A stretch of 64,000 nt of DNA from Streptococcus pseudopneumoniae (GCF_001073085.1 NZ_JVFV01000043.1:1-64000), one strand, 5' to 3'. Positions 28,313-39,023 are shown, counted from the first letter of the stretch. Translations and numbers: made by a program. The notes: generated from the sequence alone by a model not told the origin.

Positions 28313-29209
28313 ATGGTTTTAAAAGTTATACTTGTTCTAATTATTCTAATGCTTATTGTAGGAGCTATTTTAATGAGCTCAATCTATGTTGTTCGACAAC
28401 AATCAGTAGCTATCATTGAACGATTTGGTAAGTATCAAAAGTTGAGCAATAGTGGTATTCACCTAAGAGCACCATTTGGGATTGATAAAATTGCAGCTCG
28501 TGTACAACTGCGTCTCTTGCAAAGTGAAATCGTTGTGGAAACCAAGACTCAAGATAACGTATTTGTGACGATGAATGTTGCAACACAGTACCGAGTAAAT
28601 GAACAAAATGTTACAGATGCTTACTATAAACTAATGAGACCTGAGGCTCAAATCAAATCTTATATTGAAGATGCATTGCGCTCATCAGTTCCTAAGTTAA
28701 CTTTGGATGAATTGTTTGAGAAAAAGGATGAAATTGCATTAGAAGTTCAAAAACAAGTAGCGGAAGAAATGTCAACGTATGGGTACATTATCGTCAAAAC
28801 GCTCATTACCAAAGTAGAGCCGGATGCGGAAGTCAAGCAATCGATGAATGAAATCAATGCTGCTCAACGTAAGAGAGTAGCAGCACAAGAATTGGCCGAA
28901 GCAGATAAAATTAAGATCGTAACAGCGGCCGAAGCAGAGGCAGAAAAGGATCGCCTACATGGTGTGGGGATCGCAGAGCAAAGAAAAGCAATTGTTGATG
29001 GACTTGCTGATTCTATTAAAGAGTTAAAAGGAGCTAATGTTGAATTAACTGAAGAGCAAATCATGTCAATCTTGTTAACTAACCAGTATTTAGATACATT
29101 GAATAATTTTGCAGAAAAACAAGGTAATAATACAATTTTCTTACCAGCAAATCCTAACGGAGTTGAAGATATACGAACCCATATATTATCGGCTTTAAAA
29201 GCTAAGTAA
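28313..29209 (+). CDS. SPFH/stomatin-like membrane-anchored protein (QmcA type)
   Basis: This 298-residue protein has an N-terminal transmembrane anchor (residues about 3-26). The band-7/SPFH domain follows (VVRQQSVAIIERFGKYQKL, then LRAPFGIDKIAARVQLR), then a long charged coiled coil (about 185-230, AAEAEAEKDRLHGVGIAEQRKA). Such proteins oligomerise into membrane microdomain scaffolds and can associate with proteases. No NfeD partner gene is adjacent. It is transcribed from its own promoter. Confidence 0.9.
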   Translation: MVLKVILVLIILMLIVGAILMSSIYVVRQQSVAIIERFGKYQKLSNSGIHLRAPFGIDKIAARVQLRLLQSEIVVETKTQDNVFVTMNVATQYRVNEQNVTDAYYKLMRPEAQIKSYIEDALRSSVPKLTLDELFEKKDEIALEVQKQVAEEMSTYGYIIVKTLITKVEPDAEVKQSMNEINAAQRKRVAAQELAEADKIKIVTAAEAEAEKDRLHGVGIAEQRKAIVDGLADSIKELKGANVELTEEQIMSILLTNQYLDTLNNFAEKQGNNTIFLPANPNGVEDIRTHILSALKAK

Positions 29210-29252
29210 ACCAAATCTTAACGTCTTATTTGATTGGATATATGTTTTGTTA

Positions 29253-29281
29253 TTGACAAATGCCATAAAAACGTATACAAT
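29253..29281 (+). promoter_or_regulatory. Promoter of the small HTH-like gene
   Basis: Perfect -35 TTGACA (29253-29258), 17-bp spacer, -10 TACAAT (29276-29281). Confidence 0.85.
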
Positions 29282-29314
29282 TAAATATCGTAAAGAATAA
29301 AATAGGAGAAAAAC

Positions 29315-29530
29315 ATGGCTAAGACTAACTTTGAAAAAGTAGAATCAGTTGTTAGCTGGGTTCGTGATAAGAAGATCACTGGTTATCGTATTTCTAAAGA
29401 AACGAATGCACGTGAAATGTCTATCATTGCTCTAGCTCAAGGACGTGCAAAAGTTAAAAATATTTCCTTTGAAACAGCCCTTGGATTAATTGATTTCTAT
29501 GAAAAAAATCATGAAAAATTTGAAGATTAA
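29315..29530 (+). CDS. Small helix-turn-helix-like protein
   Basis: This 71-residue protein has the segment KITGYRISKETNAREMSIIALAQGRAKVKNISFETA, which resembles a phage-type Cro/C1 helix-turn-helix (a Q/R-I-x-K-x-T turn and recognition helix), followed by a short acidic tail. It has its own near-consensus promoter, a GGAG site and a terminator, so it is a real monocistronic gene. DNA binding is inferred. The target is unknown. Confidence 0.75.
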   Translation: MAKTNFEKVESVVSWVRDKKITGYRISKETNAREMSIIALAQGRAKVKNISFETALGLIDFYEKNHEKFED

Positions 29531-29542
29531 TCTTTGGATACT

Positions 29543-29575
29543 AGCAGACTCTAATTAGAGTCTGCTTTTATTTAT
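29543..29575 (+). terminator. Terminator of the small HTH-like gene
   Basis: Perfect stem AGCAGACTCT / AGAGTCTGCT then TTTTATTTAT. Confidence 0.92.
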
Positions 29576-29658
29576 GGAACGGCGAAATAGCCTTACTATG
29601 ACCTACTAAACAAATCTATCTGTTAGGATGAACTAGGTTGACAGGAGAAGAGTGATCT

Positions 29659-29714
29659 CACTCATGAAAATCAAATAAAAGATTAGGAATAGAGCTACAA
29701 GCATTACTTGCTCA
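29659..29714 (-). repeat. Possible decayed BOX fragment (boxC end, reverse orientation)
   Basis: CTCATGAAAATCAAATAAAA followed by GATTAGGAA and, further on, TTGCTCA resembles the reverse complement of the BOX end (ACTCAATGAAAATCAAAGAG.. CTAGGAA.. TTGCTCA) with many changes. Most of the 29576-29760 gap is otherwise unassigned, and the similarity is weak. Confidence 0.35.
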
Positions 29715-29760
29715 GGAAACAGAAGAAGGGATAAAAGTGATTTTTAAAGTATATAAAAAG

Positions 29761-29793
29761 AGGTCGGGATAAAAAACTCCGACCTTGATTTTT
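29761..29793 (+). terminator. Hairpin AGGTCGG/CCGACCT
   Basis: AGGTCGG (29761-29767) and CCGACCT (29779-29785) with a TGATTTTTAT tail. It points along the plus strand although no plus-strand gene lies close before it. Confidence 0.6.
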
Positions 29794-29889
29794 ATATTCT
29801 TATGTTCGTGAGCCTTTGACTCAATGTTGATTGGGGATTGAATAGGAAAACAACTCTTGGTTTAAGAGGTTTATTCAACCGCTTTTGTC

Positions 29890-30630
29890 TTATCCTAAAT
29901 AGCGTTGTAAAAATTCTCTTGTACGTTCCTCTTTAGGATTTGTAAATAAATCTTCAGGTTTGCCTTCTTCTGCAATCACACCTTTGTCCATAAAGATGAC
30001 ACGGTGTGATACGTCACGAGCAAATTCCATTTCGTGGGTTACAACGATCATTGTCAAGCCTTCTTGAGCTAGTTCTTGCATGATTTTTAGAACTTCACCG
30101 ACCATTTCAGGATCAAGGGCTGAAGTTGGCTCATCAAAGAGAATGGCATCAGGGTTCATAGAAAGTGCGCGAGCAATGGCGACACGTTGCTTTTGACCAC
30201 CTGAAAGTTGCTTAGGTTTAGCTTGCCAGTAGCGCTCTCCCATTCCAACTTTTTCAAGGTTTTCTTTAGCAATTTTCTCTGCTTCGGATCGTTCACGTTT
30301 GAGAACGGTTGTCTGTGCAACAATCGTATTTTCAAGAACATTGAGATTTTCAAAGAGGTTAAAGGACTGGAAGACCATACCTAGTTTTTCACGATAGTGA
30401 GTGAGGTTATACCCTTTTTCAAGTACGTTTTCACCGTGATAAAGGATTTCACCTTCAGTTGGTGTTTCGAGAAGGTTGATAGAACGTAGGAAGGTTGATT
30501 TACCACTACCGGAACTACCGATGATAGAAATCACTTCTCCTTTATGAATAGTGAGAGAGATGTCTTTTAGGACCTCGTTTTGCCCGTAGGATTTTTTGAG
30601 GTGTTTGATTTCAAGGATTGGTTGACTCAT
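29890..30630 (-). CDS. glnQ: Polar amino acid (glutamine-type) ABC transporter ATP-binding protein
   Basis: This cytosolic ATPase of 246 residues has Walker [10 protein letters not shown], signature [14 protein letters not shown], Walker [14 protein letters not shown] and switch histidine in VVTHEMEFA. It energises the fused receptor/permease encoded immediately upstream, with its start sharing one base with that gene's stop. The GlnQ name rests on the GlnPH-like partner; the exact substrate within the polar amino acid group is not certain. Confidence 0.93.
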   Translation of the reverse strand: MSQPILEIKHLKKSYGQNEVLKDISLTIHKGEVISIIGSSGSGKSTFLRSINLLETPTEGEILYHGENVLEKGYNLTHYREKLGMVFQSFNLFENLNVLENTIVAQTTVLKRERSEAEKIAKENLEKVGMGERYWQAKPKQLSGGQKQRVAIARALSMNPDAILFDEPTSALDPEMVGEVLKIMQELAQEGLTMIVVTHEMEFARDVSHRVIFMDKGVIAEEGKPEDLFTNPKEERTREFLQRYLG

Positions 30631-32195
30631 TATTTCAAATCCTCCGTTTGCATTTGGTTAGCACCTGTCGTGTAGGTATCCATATCCATACGTTTTTCGA
30701 TGAAGCGGAGGATACGCGTTACTGTGAAGGTGAGGACAAAGTAGATAACTGCTATGATGGTAAAGGTTTGGAAGTACTGGTAGGTTTGTGTTGCTACTGT
30801 ATTTCCTGAGAAGTAAAGTTCTACTACAGAGATAACGTTCAATACAGAAGTATCCTTGATGTTGATGACGAACTCATTACCAGTCGCTGGTAGAATATTT
30901 CGAACAACTTGAGGCAAAACAATCTTACGCATGGTCTGGTTATGAGTCATACCAAGTGCAGTTGCCGCTTCAAATTGTCCCTTATCAACAGACAAAATAC
31001 CACCACGAACAATTTCAGTCATGTAGGCACCAGTGTTGATTGAAACGATAAAGATAGCAGCTAGCGTACGGTCTAGGTTGATCCCGAAAGCTTGGGCAGT
31101 TCCATAGTAGATAACCATAGATTGTACAATCATAGGTGTTCCACGGAAAATTTCAATATAGATATTGAGAATCCAACCGATTAGTTTTTGGATTCCAAAG
31201 ATAAATTGGTTTTCAGAAAGAGGTGCAGTACGGAAAACACCGATAGCAAGACCGATAGCGAGACCAACGATGGTACCGATAATTGAAATGAGAAGGGTAA
31301 TACCAGCACCACGCAAGAGTTGCTGCCAGTTTTCAGTCAGAATTTTAGCAACTTGGCCAAAGAAATTACTGTTGCTTTCTTCTGTCGTTGTAGATTCTGC
31401 TGGTTGCTCTTTGATCATACGATCCATGAGAGCAACTTGTTCATCTTTAGATATGGTTTCGATACTAGCATTGATTTGGCTGATACGGTCATCATCTTTA
31501 CGAAGTCCAATAGCGATAGATGTATCCTCTTCTCCAGTTTTAAAACCAGGTTCAGGCTGAATCATTTTGAACTTTGCATTTGCTGATTCGGCAGTTAGAG
31601 CTTCAGGACGTTCAGAAACGTAGGCATCAATGACACCAGCTTCAAGAGCTTGACGCATTTGTGCGAAATCACCCATGGCAGTTTCTTTTTTGGCGCCTGG
31701 AATTTGAGAAATCAAGTCGTAAAGGTAAACACCTTGTTGAGAAGTGATTTTTGCTCCGCTAAAGTTCTCTAGTGATTTGGCGTTTGCATAGGCAGAATCC
31801 TTTTTGACTAAAAGTACTGGTTCGCTAGTATAGTAGCTGCTTGAAAATGCAATTTCTTGTTTGCGTTCAGCAGTTGGGCTCATACCTGCAATGATCATAT
31901 CAATCTTACCAGAAGTAAGGGCTGGAACAAGTCCTTCCCACTTGGTCTTAACAACCAAGGGCTCTTTACCTAGGTCATTAGCAATCTTTTTAGCTATTTG
32001 GACGTCGTAACCATTAGCATATTGGTTGGTTCCATCGATTTTGACAGCGCCGTTACTGTCGTCATCTTGAGTCCAGTTAAAGGGTGCGTAGGCTGCCTCC
32101 ATACCGATGCGTAAATATTCATCGGCTTGGACCTGGCTAACTAGTCCTAAAGTAAGGGCCAGGCTAGCAAGGATAGTTAAGCATAATTTTTTCAT
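30630..32195 (-). CDS. glnP: Amino acid ABC transporter, fused substrate-binding and permease protein
   Basis: This 521-residue fusion has a signal peptide (1-24, ending VQADE) and a family-3 solute-binding domain (about 25-270, [20 protein letters not shown]). A membrane permease domain follows (about 300-510) with the [20 protein letters not shown] coupling loop. Like lactococcal GlnPQ, it tethers the receptor to the transporter, likely for glutamine/glutamate. I chose the ATG at 32195 because AGGAGA precedes it. An in-frame ATG further upstream (32261) lies in the -35 box. Confidence 0.93.
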   Translation of the reverse strand: MKKLCLTILASLALTLGLVSQVQADEYLRIGMEAAYAPFNWTQDDDSNGAVKIDGTNQYANGYDVQIAKKIANDLGKEPLVVKTKWEGLVPALTSGKIDMIIAGMSPTAERKQEIAFSSSYYTSEPVLLVKKDSAYANAKSLENFSGAKITSQQGVYLYDLISQIPGAKKETAMGDFAQMRQALEAGVIDAYVSERPEALTAESANAKFKMIQPEPGFKTGEEDTSIAIGLRKDDDRISQINASIETISKDEQVALMDRMIKEQPAESTTTEESNSNFFGQVAKILTENWQQLLRGAGITLLISIIGTIVGLAIGLAIGVFRTAPLSENQFIFGIQKLIGWILNIYIEIFRGTPMIVQSMVIYYGTAQAFGINLDRTLAAIFIVSINTGAYMTEIVRGGILSVDKGQFEAATALGMTHNQTMRKIVLPQVVRNILPATGNEFVINIKDTSVLNVISVVELYFSGNTVATQTYQYFQTFTIIAVIYFVLTFTVTRILRFIEKRMDMDTYTTGANQMQTEDLK

Positions 32196-32232
32196 GATTT
32201 CTCCTATTTCTAGTCTAAAATTGCTTCTCTCT

Positions 32233-32261
32233 ATTGTATCGAAAAAGCGGAACTTTTTCAA
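32233..32261 (-). promoter_or_regulatory. Promoter of glnPQ
   Basis: Minus strand: -35 TTGAAA (32261-32256), 17-bp spacer, -10 TACAAT (32238-32233). Confidence 0.85.
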
Positions 32262-32291
32262 TCTTAGTAAACCCTTACTTGTAAAAAATGA

Positions 32292-32297
32292 TATAAT
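32292..32297 (+). promoter_or_regulatory. Extended -10 promoter of DUF2207 gene
   Basis: TGATATAAT with TATAAT at 32292-32297; no good -35. It diverges from the glnPQ promoter. Confidence 0.65.
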
Positions 32298-32324
32298 AGT
32301 GAAAAACTTGAAAGGGAGTTTACG

Positions 32325-34232
32325 ATGAAAAAAAGATGGCTATTTACTTTGGTGTTTGCCTGTTTGCTATTGGTACCTCACCTGGTTTTTGCTGTAGACT
32401 TTGATATTCTATCTTTTGATATTCTATCTTATAAGGGAGATTTGAATATTCATGCAGATAATACAGCGGAATTTAGTCAGAAGATAGTTTACCAGTTCGA
32501 GGAGGATTTTAATGGTCAAATCGTGGGGCTTGGTCGTGCAGGTAAGATGCCTAGCGGGTTTGAAATTGATCCTCATCCAAAGGTTGAGGCCTCTAAAAAT
32601 GGTCATAAAATCGAAAATCTTACTAGCGAAGTGACAGAAGAAACGAATGGTTATACTGTTAAAGTCTATAATCCAGGTCAGGAAGGGGACAGGGTCGAAG
32701 TGGAACTTACCTGGCAATTGAAAAATCTTCTTTTCTTATATGATGATATCGCTGAATTAAATTGGCAACCCTTAACAGATAGTTCAGAATCTATTGAAAA
32801 ATTTGAGTTTCATGTGATGGGAGATAATGGGGCCGAAAAACTCTTTTTCCACACAGGGCAACTCTATAGAGAGGGAAGGATTGAACAGAGTGATCATGAC
32901 TATACGATTCGTTTAGACAATCTTCCGTCTAAGCGCGGAGTTGAGTTGCATGCCTACTGGCCTCGAACTGATTTTGCTAGCGCTACAGATCAGGGCTTAA
33001 AAGGGAATCGTTTAGAAGAGTTTAATAAGATAGAAGAGTCGATTGTTAGAGAAAAAGATCAGAGTAAACAACTCGTTACTTGGGTGTTTCCTTCAATACT
33101 TTCCATCTCCTTGTTATTGAGTATCTGCTTCTATTTTACCTATAGAAGAAAAACCACTCCTTCAGTCAAATATGCCAAAAATCATCGTCTCTATGAACCG
33201 CCGATGGAATTAGAGCCTATGGTTTTATCAGAGGCTGTCTACTCGACCTCCTTGGAGGAAGTGAGTCCTCTAACCAAAGGAGCAGGTAAATTCACCTTTG
33301 ACCAACTTATTCAAGCTACCTTGTTAGATGTGATTGACCGTGGGAATGTCTCTATTATTTCAGAGGGAGACGCAGTTGGTTTGAGGCTGGTAAAAGAAGA
33401 TGGTTTGTCAAGCTTTGAAAAAGACTGCCTAAATCTGGCCTTTTCAGGCAAAAAAGAAACAACTCTTTCCGATTTGTTCGCGGATTACAAGGTATCTGAG
33501 AGTCTTTATCGCGGAGCCAAAGCTGCTGATGAAAAACGGATTCAAGCAAGGGGACGTCAGCTCAAATCCTCTTTCGAAGAAGCATTGAAAGAGATGCAAG
33601 AAGGAGTGAGAAATCGGGTTACCTTCTGGGGACTCCCAGATTACTATCGTCCTTTAACTGGTGTGGAAAAGGCCTTGCAAGTGGGTATGGGACTTTCTAC
33701 TATCCTACTTCTATTTATCGGATTTGGTTTGTTCTTGTACAGTTTAGATGTTCATGCTTATTTTTACCTCCCTTTGCCAGTACTTGGTTTTCTAGGTTTA
33801 GTTTTGGCTGTTTTCTATTATTGGAAGCTTCGACTAGATAATCGTGATGGTGTCCTAAATGAAGCAGGGGCAGAGGTCTATTATCTCTGGACCAGTTTTG
33901 AAAATATGTTACGTGAGATTGCGCGATTGGATCAGGCTGAGCTGGAAAGTATTGTGGTCTGGAATCGCCTCTTGGTCTATGCGACCTTATTTGGCTACGC
34001 GGACAAGGTCAGCCGTTTGATGAAGGTGCATCAGATTCAAGTGGAAAATCCAGATATCAATCTCTATGTAGCTTATGGCTGGAACAGTATGTTTTATCAT
34101 TCAACAGCACAAATGAGCCATTATGCTAGTGTCGCAAATACAGCAAGTACTTTCTCTGTATCATCTGGAAGCGGTAGCTCTGGAGGAGGTTTTTCAGGCG
34201 GTGGCGGTGGTGGAAGTATTGGTGCTTTCTAA
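32325..34232 (+). CDS. DUF2207 family membrane protein
   Basis: This 635-residue protein has a signal peptide (1-23) and an extracellular DUF2207 domain (about 25-245, DLNIHADNTAEFSQKIVYQF). A transmembrane helix at about 252-270, a cytoplasmic region, and two more helices at about 450-490 follow. The C-terminal tail is glycine-rich (SGGGFSGGGGGGSIGAF). The function is unknown; the domain order and Gly tail are typical of the family. A perfect 15-bp tandem duplication near the start (32400-32429) gives FDILSFDILS. Confidence 0.88.
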   Translation: MKKRWLFTLVFACLLLVPHLVFAVDFDILSFDILSYKGDLNIHADNTAEFSQKIVYQFEEDFNGQIVGLGRAGKMPSGFEIDPHPKVEASKNGHKIENLTSEVTEETNGYTVKVYNPGQEGDRVEVELTWQLKNLLFLYDDIAELNWQPLTDSSESIEKFEFHVMGDNGAEKLFFHTGQLYREGRIEQSDHDYTIRLDNLPSKRGVELHAYWPRTDFASATDQGLKGNRLEEFNKIEESIVREKDQSKQLVTWVFPSILSISLLLSICFYFTYRRKTTPSVKYAKNHRLYEPPMELEPMVLSEAVYSTSLEEVSPLTKGAGKFTFDQLIQATLLDVIDRGNVSIISEGDAVGLRLVKEDGLSSFEKDCLNLAFSGKKETTLSDLFADYKVSESLYRGAKAADEKRIQARGRQLKSSFEEALKEMQEGVRNRVTFWGLPDYYRPLTGVEKALQVGMGLSTILLLFIGFGLFLYSLDVHAYFYLPLPVLGFLGLVLAVFYYWKLRLDNRDGVLNEAGAEVYYLWTSFENMLREIARLDQAELESIVVWNRLLVYATLFGYADKVSRLMKVHQIQVENPDINLYVAYGWNSMFYHSTAQMSHYASVANTASTFSVSSGSGSSGGGFSGGGGGGSIGAF

Positions 34233-34263
34233 AGAAAACTCAACACAGCCTTTAAAAGTATGA

Positions 34264-34269
34264 TATAAT
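34264..34269 (+). promoter_or_regulatory. Extended -10 promoter of uppP
   Basis: TGATATAAT; TATAAT at 34264-34269, poor -35. Confidence 0.65.
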
Positions 34270-34293
34270 GGAGGGTAGAAAAAGGAGTAATCT

Positions 34294-35139
34294 ATGTATT
34301 TTTTTGAAATTTTAAAATCGATCTTTTTTGGGATTGTTGAAGGAATAACGGAATGGTTGCCGATTTCAAGTACTGGTCACTTGATTTTAGCAGAAGAGTT
34401 TATCCAGTATAAAGATCAAACTGAAGCCTTCATGTCTATGTTTAACGTAGTCATTCAGCTGGGCGCAATCTTAGCCGTTATGGTTATCTACTTTAACAAA
34501 CTTAATCCCTTCAAACCAGGTAAGGATAAAGTTCAAGTTCGTAGAACTTGGCAATTATGGTCCAAAGTTTTAGTTGCGACTCTACCTCTTCTCCTAGTCT
34601 TTAAGTTTGATGATTGGTTTGACACTCACTTCCATAATATGGTTTCAGTAGCGATTATGTTGATTGTTTATGGGGTTGCCTTTATCTATCTTGAAAAACG
34701 TAACAAAGCGCAAGCGATTGAGCCAACAGTCACAGAGCTAGACAAGTTGCCTTATAAAACAGCATTGTATATCGGTCTTTTCCAAGTCTTGGCCCTTCTA
34801 CCAGGAACTAGCCGTTCAGGTGCCACTATCGTTGGTGGTTTGTTAAATGGAACTAGTCGTTCGGTGGTAACTGAGTTTACCTTCTATCTGGGAATTCCAG
34901 TTATGTTTGGAGCCAGCGCTTTGAAGATTTTTAAATTCATCAAGGCTGGAGAAGTCTTGAGTTTTGGTCAATTTTTCTTGCTCTTGGTAGCAATGGTAGT
35001 GGCTTTTGCAGTCAGCATGGTTGCCATTCGTTTCTTGACCAGCTATGTAAAAAAACACGACTTTACAATGTTTGGTAAATACCGTATTGTCCTAGGTAGT
35101 GTCTTACTACTTTATAGCTTCGTTCGATTATTTGTATAA
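34294..35139 (+). CDS. uppP: Undecaprenyl-diphosphatase
   Basis: This membrane enzyme (also BacA) recycles undecaprenyl diphosphate to the monophosphate carrier for peptidoglycan and other wall polymers, and gives low-level bacitracin tolerance. The 281-residue protein has the catalytic [14 protein letters not shown] motif at residues about 13-26 and the second motif [10 protein letters not shown]. The number of membrane helices is normal. It is convergent with dinB, sharing a bidirectional terminator. Confidence 0.97.
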   Translation: MYFFEILKSIFFGIVEGITEWLPISSTGHLILAEEFIQYKDQTEAFMSMFNVVIQLGAILAVMVIYFNKLNPFKPGKDKVQVRRTWQLWSKVLVATLPLLLVFKFDDWFDTHFHNMVSVAIMLIVYGVAFIYLEKRNKAQAIEPTVTELDKLPYKTALYIGLFQVLALLPGTSRSGATIVGGLLNGTSRSVVTEFTFYLGIPVMFGASALKIFKFIKAGEVLSFGQFFLLLVAMVVAFAVSMVAIRFLTSYVKKHDFTMFGKYRIVLGSVLLLYSFVRLFV

Positions 35140-35140
35140 G

Positions 35141-35176
35141 AAAAAAGCCTTGAGGGAAGCTGCTTCCTTCAAGGTT
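35141..35176. terminator. Bidirectional terminator between uppP and dinB
   Basis: AAAAAAGCCTTGA / TTCAAGGTTTT with inner AAGC/GCTT. Confidence 0.85.
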
Positions 35177-36238
35177 TTAAAATCCAGTTACAGTGACACC
35201 CAATAAGCGAACGTCTTTATCTTTATCTGTCAGAGATTCGTAAAGTTGGATAGCCATTTGTGAAATAGTTTCAGCATCTTGGATCTTTTGAGATATGCTT
35301 TTCCGCTTAGTCATTGTAGAAAAGTCAGCATAGCGGATTTTTAAAATAATAATCTTTCCAGATTTTTCATGTTTTTGAAGACTCAGGGCAACTTTTTCCG
35401 AAAGGAGAGTTAGCTCTTTTTTGATATCCTCTTCTAGATTGAGAATTTTACTATAAGTTTTTTCTTTTCCAATAGATTTACGAATGCGATTGGATTTGAC
35501 GGGAGAATTATCAATGCCACGAGCCTTGCGATACAAGTCAAAACCGAGTCGACCAAAACGATCAATGAGACTAATTTCAGAAATTTTTAAAAGATCAGCA
35601 CCTGTAAATACCCCCATTTGATGCAATTTCTCAACTGTTTTCTTACCTACACCGTGGAATTTAGCGATATCCATTTGTTTGAGAAAATCTTCAGCTTCAT
35701 CAGGAAGAATAACTGTCAGGCCTCGAGGTTTTTGGTAATCGCTGGCTATTTTAGCTAAGAATTTATTATAAGACACACCAGCAGAAGCAGTCAGATGAAG
35801 TTCTTGCCAAATATCTTGTTGAATTAGTCGAGCGATTTTAACAGCTGACTTGATACCGAGTTTATTTTCAGTCACGTCTAGATAAGCTTCATCGATACTC
35901 ATAGGCTCGATATTATCTGTATAACGTTTGAAAATAGCCCGAATCTGTTGACCAACAGCAGTATATTTTTCGTAGTTTCCAGAAATGAAAACAGCTTGAG
36001 GGCAACGTTCATAGGCTTCTTTAGAACTCATAGCTGAGTGGATGCCAAAGACTCGCGCTTCATAACTACAGGTAGAAACAACTCCTCGACCACCAGTTTT
36101 TCTAGGATCACTACCAATCACAACTGGCTTCCCTTTAAGTTTGGGATTGTCTCGAATTTCAACAGCAGCAAAAAAGGCATCCATGTCAATATGGATGATT
36201 TTACGAGATAAATCATTCATTAGTGGAAAAATCAACAT
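35177..36238 (-). CDS. dinB: DNA polymerase IV (Y family)
   Basis: This error-prone translesion polymerase has 353 residues. Catalytic carboxylates lie in [14 protein letters not shown] and [11 protein letters not shown]. The helix-hairpin-helix region [16 protein letters not shown] and the little-finger domain are complete. It lacks an obvious C-terminal beta-clamp pentapeptide beyond the end VTVTGF. A -10 (TATAAT, minus strand at 36278-36273) lies about 35 bp upstream. Streptococci of this group lack a classical LexA regulon, and no LexA box was seen. Confidence 0.96.
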   Translation of the reverse strand: MLIFPLMNDLSRKIIHIDMDAFFAAVEIRDNPKLKGKPVVIGSDPRKTGGRGVVSTCSYEARVFGIHSAMSSKEAYERCPQAVFISGNYEKYTAVGQQIRAIFKRYTDNIEPMSIDEAYLDVTENKLGIKSAVKIARLIQQDIWQELHLTASAGVSYNKFLAKIASDYQKPRGLTVILPDEAEDFLKQMDIAKFHGVGKKTVEKLHQMGVFTGADLLKISEISLIDRFGRLGFDLYRKARGIDNSPVKSNRIRKSIGKEKTYSKILNLEEDIKKELTLLSEKVALSLQKHEKSGKIIILKIRYADFSTMTKRKSISQKIQDAETISQMAIQLYESLTDKDKDVRLLGVTVTGF

Positions 36239-36393
36239 GAAGAAACCTCTCAGTGCTAGTTTGTTTAGTTTTATTATACTCTTTTTCTGAAAAAATGAAA
36301 ATCAAATAACCTCTTTCAAAAATATAATACAGTTTGTGGTATATTTTGAACTGTATTAGAAAAGAAAGTGTTTAAAAAGTGAGTTTTTAGTTG

Positions 36394-36420
36394 TTGAAAT
36401 CGTTTACTGTGTGTTATACT
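36394..36420 (+). promoter_or_regulatory. pflB promoter with overlapping cre site
   Basis: -35 TTGAAA (36394-36399) and extended -10 TGTTATACT (TATACT 36415-36420), 15-bp spacer. TTGAAATCGTTTACT (36394-36408) matches every position of the cre consensus WTGNAANCGNWNNCW. CcpA bound there would occlude the -35. Confidence 0.8.
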
Positions 36421-36474
36421 GAATACATGAATGTAACAGATGACTGTTACTAGAAAGAAAAAAGAGGAAATAAC

Positions 36475-38790
36475 ATGGTTGTTAAGACAGTTGTTGAAGC
36501 ACAGGACATTTTTGACAAAGCTTGGGAAGGCTTTAAAGGTGTTGACTGGAAAGAAAAAGCAAGTGTATCACGCTTTGTACAAGCAAACTACACTCCTTAT
36601 GATGGAGATGAAAGCTTCCTTGCAGGACCAACAGAACGTTCACTCCACATCAAAAAAATCGTAGAAGAAACTAAAGCACACTATGAAGCTACTCGTTTCC
36701 CATACGATAACCGTCCAACTTCTATCGCAGGAATTGATGCTGGATACATTGATAAAGAAAATGAATTGATTTATGGTATTCAAAATGATGAACTCTTCAA
36801 ATTGAACTTCATGCCAAAAGGTGGTATCCGTATGGCTGAAACTACTTTGAAAGAAAATGGTTTTGAACCAGACCCTGCAGTTCATGAAATCTTTACAAAA
36901 TATGTAACAACTGTAAATGATGGTATCTTCCGTGCCTACACTACAAATATTCGTCGTGCTCGTCACGCTCACACAGTAACTGGTCTTCCAGATGCATATT
37001 CACGTGGACGTATCATCGGGGTTTATGCTCGTTTGGCTCTTTATGGTGCTGATTATTTGATGGCTGAAAAAGTAAGTGACTGGAATGCTATCACTGAAAT
37101 CGATGAAGAATCTATCCGCCTTCGTGAAGAAATCAACCTTCAATATCAAGCATTAAAACAAGTTGTTGAATTAGGTGACCTTTATGGTGTAGATGTACGT
37201 CGTCCAGCATTTGACACAAAAGAAGCTATCCAATGGACTAACATTGCATTCATGGCAGTTTGTCGTGTTATCAATGGTGCCGCTACATCTCTAGGACGTG
37301 TACCAATCGTGTTGGACATCTACGCAGAACGTGACTTGGCTCGTGGTACTTATACAGAATCTGAAATTCAAGAATTTGTTGATGATTTCGTAATGAAACT
37401 TCGTACAGTTAAATTTGCTCGTACAAAAGCTTACGACGAATTGTACTCAGGTGACCCAACCTTCATCACAACTTCTATGGCTGGTATGGGTAACGACGGT
37501 CGTCACCGTGTTACTAAGATGGACTACCGTTTCTTGAACACTCTTGACAATATCGGTAACTCTCCAGAACCAAACTTGACAGTTCTTTGGACTGACAAAT
37601 TACCTTATAGCTTCCGTCGTTACTGTATGCACATGAGCCACAAACACTCTTCAATCCAATACGAAGGTGTAACAACAATGGCTAAAGATGGATATGGTGA
37701 AATGAGCTGTATCTCATGTTGTGTATCTCCACTTGACCCAGAAAACGAAGAACAACGTCACAACATCCAGTACTTCGGTGCTCGCGTTAACGTTCTTAAA
37801 GCTCTTCTTACTGGTTTGAACGGTGGTTACGACGATGTTCATAAAGATTATAAAGTATTTGACATCGAACCAATCCGCGACGAAGTTCTTGAATTCGAAT
37901 CAGTTAAAGCTAACTTTGAAAAATCTCTTGACTGGTTGACTGACACTTACGTAGATGCTTTGAACATCATCCACTACATGACTGATAAGTACAACTACGA
38001 AGCTGTTCAAATGGCCTTCTTGCCAACTAAACAACGTGCTAACATGGGATTCGGTATCTGTGGTTTCGCAAACACTGTTGATACATTGTCAGCTATCAAG
38101 TACGCTACAGTTAAACCAATCCGTGACGAAAATGGCTACATCTACGATTACGAAACAATCGGTGAATACCCACGTTGGGGTGAAGATGACCCACGTTCAA
38201 ACGAATTGGCAGAATGGTTGATCGAAGCTTACACAACTCGTCTACGTAGCCACAAACTTTACAAAGACGCAGAAGCTACTGTATCACTTTTGACAATCAC
38301 ATCTAACGTTGCTTACTCTAAACAAACTGGTAACTCTCCAGTCCACAAAGGTGTATACCTCAACGAAGATGGTTCTGTGAACTTGTCTAAACTTGAATTC
38401 TTCTCACCAGGTGCTAACCCATCTAACAAAGCTAAAGGTGGATGGTTGCAAAACTTGAACTCACTTGCTAGCCTTGACTTTGGTTATGCAGCTGATGGTA
38501 TCTCATTGACAACTCAAGTATCACCTCGCGCTCTTGGTAAAACTCGTGACGAACAAGTTGATAACTTGGTAACAATCCTTGATGGTTACTTTGAAAATGG
38601 TGGTCAACACTGTAACTTGAACGTTATGGACTTGAACGATGTTTATGATAAAATCATGGCAGGTGAAGATGTTATCGTACGTATCTCTGGATACTGTGTT
38701 AACACTAAATACCTTACTCCAGAACAAAAAACTGAATTGACACAACGTGTCTTCCACGAAGTGCTTTCAATGGATGATGCATTGAGCTAA
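36475..38790 (+). CDS. pflB: Formate C-acetyltransferase (pyruvate formate-lyase)
   Basis: This glycyl-radical enzyme of 771 residues splits pyruvate with CoA to formate and acetyl-CoA during anaerobic, sugar-limited growth. The catalytic cysteine pair is in SCISCCVSP, and the radical glycine is in [14 protein letters not shown] near the C-terminus. An activase (PflA) is needed but is not in the window. Codon bias is strong. It is monocistronic with a terminator. The cre site upstream explains its carbon regulation. Confidence 0.97.
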   Translation: MVVKTVVEAQDIFDKAWEGFKGVDWKEKASVSRFVQANYTPYDGDESFLAGPTERSLHIKKIVEETKAHYEATRFPYDNRPTSIAGIDAGYIDKENELIYGIQNDELFKLNFMPKGGIRMAETTLKENGFEPDPAVHEIFTKYVTTVNDGIFRAYTTNIRRARHAHTVTGLPDAYSRGRIIGVYARLALYGADYLMAEKVSDWNAITEIDEESIRLREEINLQYQALKQVVELGDLYGVDVRRPAFDTKEAIQWTNIAFMAVCRVINGAATSLGRVPIVLDIYAERDLARGTYTESEIQEFVDDFVMKLRTVKFARTKAYDELYSGDPTFITTSMAGMGNDGRHRVTKMDYRFLNTLDNIGNSPEPNLTVLWTDKLPYSFRRYCMHMSHKHSSIQYEGVTTMAKDGYGEMSCISCCVSPLDPENEEQRHNIQYFGARVNVLKALLTGLNGGYDDVHKDYKVFDIEPIRDEVLEFESVKANFEKSLDWLTDTYVDALNIIHYMTDKYNYEAVQMAFLPTKQRANMGFGICGFANTVDTLSAIKYATVKPIRDENGYIYDYETIGEYPRWGEDDPRSNELAEWLIEAYTTRLRSHKLYKDAEATVSLLTITSNVAYSKQTGNSPVHKGVYLNEDGSVNLSKLEFFSPGANPSNKAKGGWLQNLNSLASLDFGYAADGISLTTQVSPRALGKTRDEQVDNLVTILDGYFENGGQHCNLNVMDLNDVYDKIMAGEDVIVRISGYCVNTKYLTPEQKTELTQRVFHEVLSMDDALS

Positions 38791-38810
38791 GATTCATAAA
38801 TAGTAAATCA

Positions 38811-38840
38811 AAAACCAGTCACTCTGACTGGTTTTTTTTG
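38811..38840 (+). terminator. Terminator of pflB
   Basis: AACCAGTCA / TGACTGGTT with a run of eight T residues. Confidence 0.93.
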
Positions 38841-38886
38841 TTATAAAAATTTTTTTAAAAAAATTAGTAAAATTTGGTCAAATTTC

Positions 38887-38915
38887 TTGACTATTACTGA
38901 CTAAAGTGATAAACT
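38887..38915 (+). promoter_or_regulatory. Candidate promoter of the clpL leader
   Basis: -35 TTGACT (38887-38892), 17-bp spacer, weak -10 TAAACT (38910-38915). GGTCAAATTTCTTGAC just before it is half of a CtsR-type repeat followed by an inverted copy. Confidence 0.5.
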
Positions 38916-39023
38916 AAGAACATAAGGATAAGGAAAGTCCTTAGAAAACCTTGATTTTAAGGTGATTGTTTATGTTATCTTAAGATCAAAGTATGGGTAA
39001 AACCTAGAAAAGAGGTACAACCT

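Noticed and set aside
29663-29774. Open stretch reading KRLGIELQALLAQETEEGIK as a gene remnant
   Set aside because: No start codon or ribosome site in frame, no family recognised, and the same bases align weakly to a BOX end.
32196-32261. Extended N-terminus for the glutamine transporter fusion
   Set aside because: The upstream ATG lies in the -35 element of a good minus-strand promoter and would put residues before a normal signal peptide.
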